A stretch of DNA of 7,243 nucleotides from NCBI GenBank assembly GCA_020026225.1, contig JAHHQU010000092.1, forward strand, positions 1-7,243, in the 5' to 3' direction. Source of the stretch: Phocaeicola sp. Its GTDB lineage: Bacteria; Bacteroidota; Bacteroidia; Bacteroidales; Bacteroidaceae. The translations under genes were made by a program, and so were the position numbers. The notes below the pieces were generated by a model. That model did not search any database and was not told the origin of the DNA. It was given only the letters and a program-made list of their open reading frames with translations. This document shows positions 5,577-7,243 of this stretch, piece by piece. How positions within the stretch are numbered: position 1 is the first letter of the stretch; every line of letters begins with the position of its first letter.

Positions 5577-7109
5577 ATGAAAAAACATTGGGCATTAGTA
5601 GCAGGAGTCCTGCTCCCTATCCTTGCTTCCTGTACTCAGGAAAAAGAGAAACAGCCAAACATCGTTTTTATCCTAGCCGATGACATGGGCTATGGAGACG
5701 TGTCTTACTTAGGTGAGAAAACCAAGCTGACCACCACTCACATTGACCAGATGGCTCGTGAAGGTGTCGTATTTACCGATGCACACTCCAGTTCATCTGT
5801 CAGCACACCAACTCGCTACGGAGTGCTGACAGGAAGATACAACTGGCGATCTCGCTTGAAATCGGGCGTACTCTTCGGTTACGACAAAGCATTGATTCCT
5901 GAAGGTCGAGAAACAATGGCTTCCATGCTGCACCGTCAGGGTTATACCACTGCCGGAATCGGAAAATGGCATTTGGGATGGGACTGGAACAATATCGAAG
6001 CAGGCAAAGAGCACATAGATTTCAGCAAACCGATAGCCAATGGTCCTACAACCCGAGGATTCGACTACTTTTACGGTTTCATCGGTTCCTTGGACATGGA
6101 CCCGTATGTATACGTGGAAAACGACATGGCAACAGCCCTTCCCGACCGCGTGACAGTAAATGAAGGCAAATACAGCTGGTGGCGAAAAGGTCCTACCGGA
6201 GCCGACTTCAAACATGAAGAAGTACTCCCTAATCTGACAGAACGTGCCTGCAAATATATCAAAGAAAAAGCAGCGGGCGACCAACCTTACTTTTTGTATC
6301 TCCCTCTTCCAGCTCCGCATACTCCGATTCTTCCTACCGAAGAGTTCAGAGGAAAATCTGGTTTAGGCGAATACGGTGATTTCGTGCTGATGGTAGACGC
6401 CATGGTGGGCCGTGTACTCCAAGCTGTCAAAGAATCGGGGGAAGAAGATAACACCATCGTCGTGTTCACTACCGACAACGGATGCAGTCCAGCTGCCGGC
6501 ATCAAAGAACTCCAGGCACAAGGACACTATCCAAGTTCAATCTACCGTGGACACAAAGCCGATCTATTTGACGGTGGACATCGTATACCTTGCATCCTGC
6601 GCTGGCCTGCAAAAGCCAAACATCATCACGTTGATCAGACCATCTGCCTGACCGACTTCTATGCAACCTTTGCAGCTGTAAACAATTATCAGCTAAAGGA
6701 CAATGAAGGAGAAGACAGCTACAACTTACTGCCAGCCATCTATTCCGAAACGGCAATCGCTCCCATCCGAGAAGCTACCGTACATCATTCCATCGAAGGA
6801 CAGTTCACCATCCGTAAAGGAAACTGGAAGCTACTTCTTTCTCCAAGCTCTGGAGGTTGGAGTGAACCGACCCCATATAAAAAGGAGGCATTAGAGGGAC
6901 TTCCTAAAGTACAACTATACAACATGGCAGAAGATCCAGAAGAGACGAAGAACGTAGAAGCTGAACACCCAGAAATCGTCCGCGAGCTGCATGAACTGAT
7001 GGTAAAATACATCCGAGATGGAAGAAGCACTCCAGGAGCTCCTCAAAAGAATGACAATGAAGGAGAATGGAAACAGGCTAAGGAAATCATGGATATGTTA
7101 GCCCATTAA
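5577..7109 (+). CDS. Family S1 (formylglycine) sulfatase, serine type, lipoprotein
   Basis: This encodes a 510-residue arylsulfatase-type enzyme that hydrolyses sulfate esters, in gut Bacteroidales usually on sulfated host or algal glycans. Residues 1-19 are a lipoprotein signal with lipobox LASC (Cys19), so the enzyme is anchored in the cell envelope. The sulfatase signature is SxPxR as S76-T-P-T-R80, followed by LTGR (84-87). Ser76 (codon AGC) is the residue to be oxidised to formylglycine, by an anaerobic radical-SAM maturase that is not in this window. Expected calcium ligands are D35, D36, D300 and N301. Other recognisable active-site residues are K130 and H132 (GKWHLG), H248 (PAPHTP) and K327 (RGHKADLFDGGHR). 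The C-terminal subdomain (~390-510) is present, and length is normal for the family. The ATG was chosen because it begins the signal peptide. No SusC/SusD or glycoside hydrolase gene is adjacent. The S1 subfamily and substrate (for example galactose or hexosamine sulfate) are not determined. Confidence 0.95.
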   Translation: MKKHWALVAGVLLPILASCTQEKEKQPNIVFILADDMGYGDVSYLGEKTKLTTTHIDQMAREGVVFTDAHSSSSVSTPTRYGVLTGRYNWRSRLKSGVLFGYDKALIPEGRETMASMLHRQGYTTAGIGKWHLGWDWNNIEAGKEHIDFSKPIANGPTTRGFDYFYGFIGSLDMDPYVYVENDMATALPDRVTVNEGKYSWWRKGPTGADFKHEEVLPNLTERACKYIKEKAAGDQPYFLYLPLPAPHTPILPTEEFRGKSGLGEYGDFVLMVDAMVGRVLQAVKESGEEDNTIVVFTTDNGCSPAAGIKELQAQGHYPSSIYRGHKADLFDGGHRIPCILRWPAKAKHHHVDQTICLTDFYATFAAVNNYQLKDNEGEDSYNLLPAIYSETAIAPIREATVHHSIEGQFTIRKGNWKLLLSPSSGGWSEPTPYKKEALEGLPKVQLYNMAEDPEETKNVEAEHPEIVRELHELMVKYIRDGRSTPGAPQKNDNEGEWKQAKEIMDMLAH

Positions 7110-7126
7110 CTCTCATCATAAAAAAT

Positions 7127-7164
7127 GAAGGATCCTTCTGATTAGGTATAGTCTTTCCTAATCA
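7127..7164 (+). repeat. Small palindromes just after the sulfatase gene
   Basis: GAAGGATCCTTC (7127-7138) is a perfect 12-base palindrome. It is followed directly by a hairpin with an 8-bp perfect stem, TGATTAGG (7139-7146) and CCTAATCA (7157-7164), and a 10-base loop. There is no T run after the hairpin, so it looks less like a terminator than like a transcript-end stabiliser or a protein site. Confidence 0.45.
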
Positions 7165-7190
7165 CTTTATACGAATTCTGATTAATAGAT

Positions 7191-7240
7191 GGGGGTGTGT
7201 CAAAATGTATATCAATACAAATTGATGCACCCTCTTTTTT
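7191..7240 (+). terminator. Intrinsic terminator of the sulfatase transcript
   Basis: The outer stem pairs 7191-7203 with 7222-7234 over 13 positions, three of them G-U. A two-by-two internal loop and an inner stem TGTAT/ATACA with an ATCA loop follow. The stem is followed by six T (7235-7240). It lies about 80 bases after the sulfatase stop on the same strand. No other gene lies between, so it probably ends a single-gene transcript. Confidence 0.75.
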
Positions 7241-7243
7241 ATA

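Noticed and set aside
5793..6505. Minus-strand open frames within the sulfatase gene
   Set aside because: They are antisense shadows; the plus strand carries an intact sulfatase with catalytic motifs.
7139..7164. Primary terminator of the sulfatase
   Set aside because: The stem is good but no T run follows; the structure at 7191-7240 is the better terminator.

Overview
The window looks like chromosomal DNA from a member of the Bacteroidales, most likely Bacteroides, Phocaeicola or a relative. Three things point there. Two good matches to the Bacteroides primary promoter -7 element (TAnnTTTG) lie in front of the two transcription units. Two of the three genes begin with lipoprotein signal peptides typical of the group. 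One gene is an S1-family sulfatase of the serine type, common in gut glycan degraders. The genus is an inference and was not tested.

Layout. Positions 79-4277 (minus strand) hold a two-gene efflux operon: a lipoprotein membrane fusion protein (MFP, 356 aa) followed by an RND inner-membrane permease (1042 aa). The two overlap as TAATG, and a GGAGG ribosome binding site lies inside the last codons of the MFP gene. A promoter at 4450-4482 would give an unusually long (~165 nt) leader before the MFP start. No outer-membrane channel and no regulator of the pump is visible; a channel gene could lie beyond position 1.

Positions 4483-5576 are an intergenic stretch of about 1.1 kb with no confident gene. 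It holds a second possible minus-strand promoter (4799-4831), a 39-codon minus-strand reading frame (4485-4604), a protein-like but interrupted plus-strand reading frame (4874-5131) that may be a gene remnant, and a dense cluster of inverted repeats (5172-5312). Part of that cluster is a good bidirectional intrinsic terminator. After it come an imperfect hairpin and the sulfatase promoter, which carries an operator-like palindrome.

Positions 5577-7109 (plus strand) encode a complete lipoprotein sulfatase with all recognisable active-site residues. Downstream are small palindromes and a strong intrinsic terminator at 7191-7240, so the sulfatase is probably a single-gene transcript.

The pump operon and the sulfatase are transcribed divergently and have no evident functional link. 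The genes belong to well-known families. The less explained material is in the intergenic region: interleaved repeats, the possible remnant, the structured leader and the extra promoter. I found no convincing evidence of a wholly new system.
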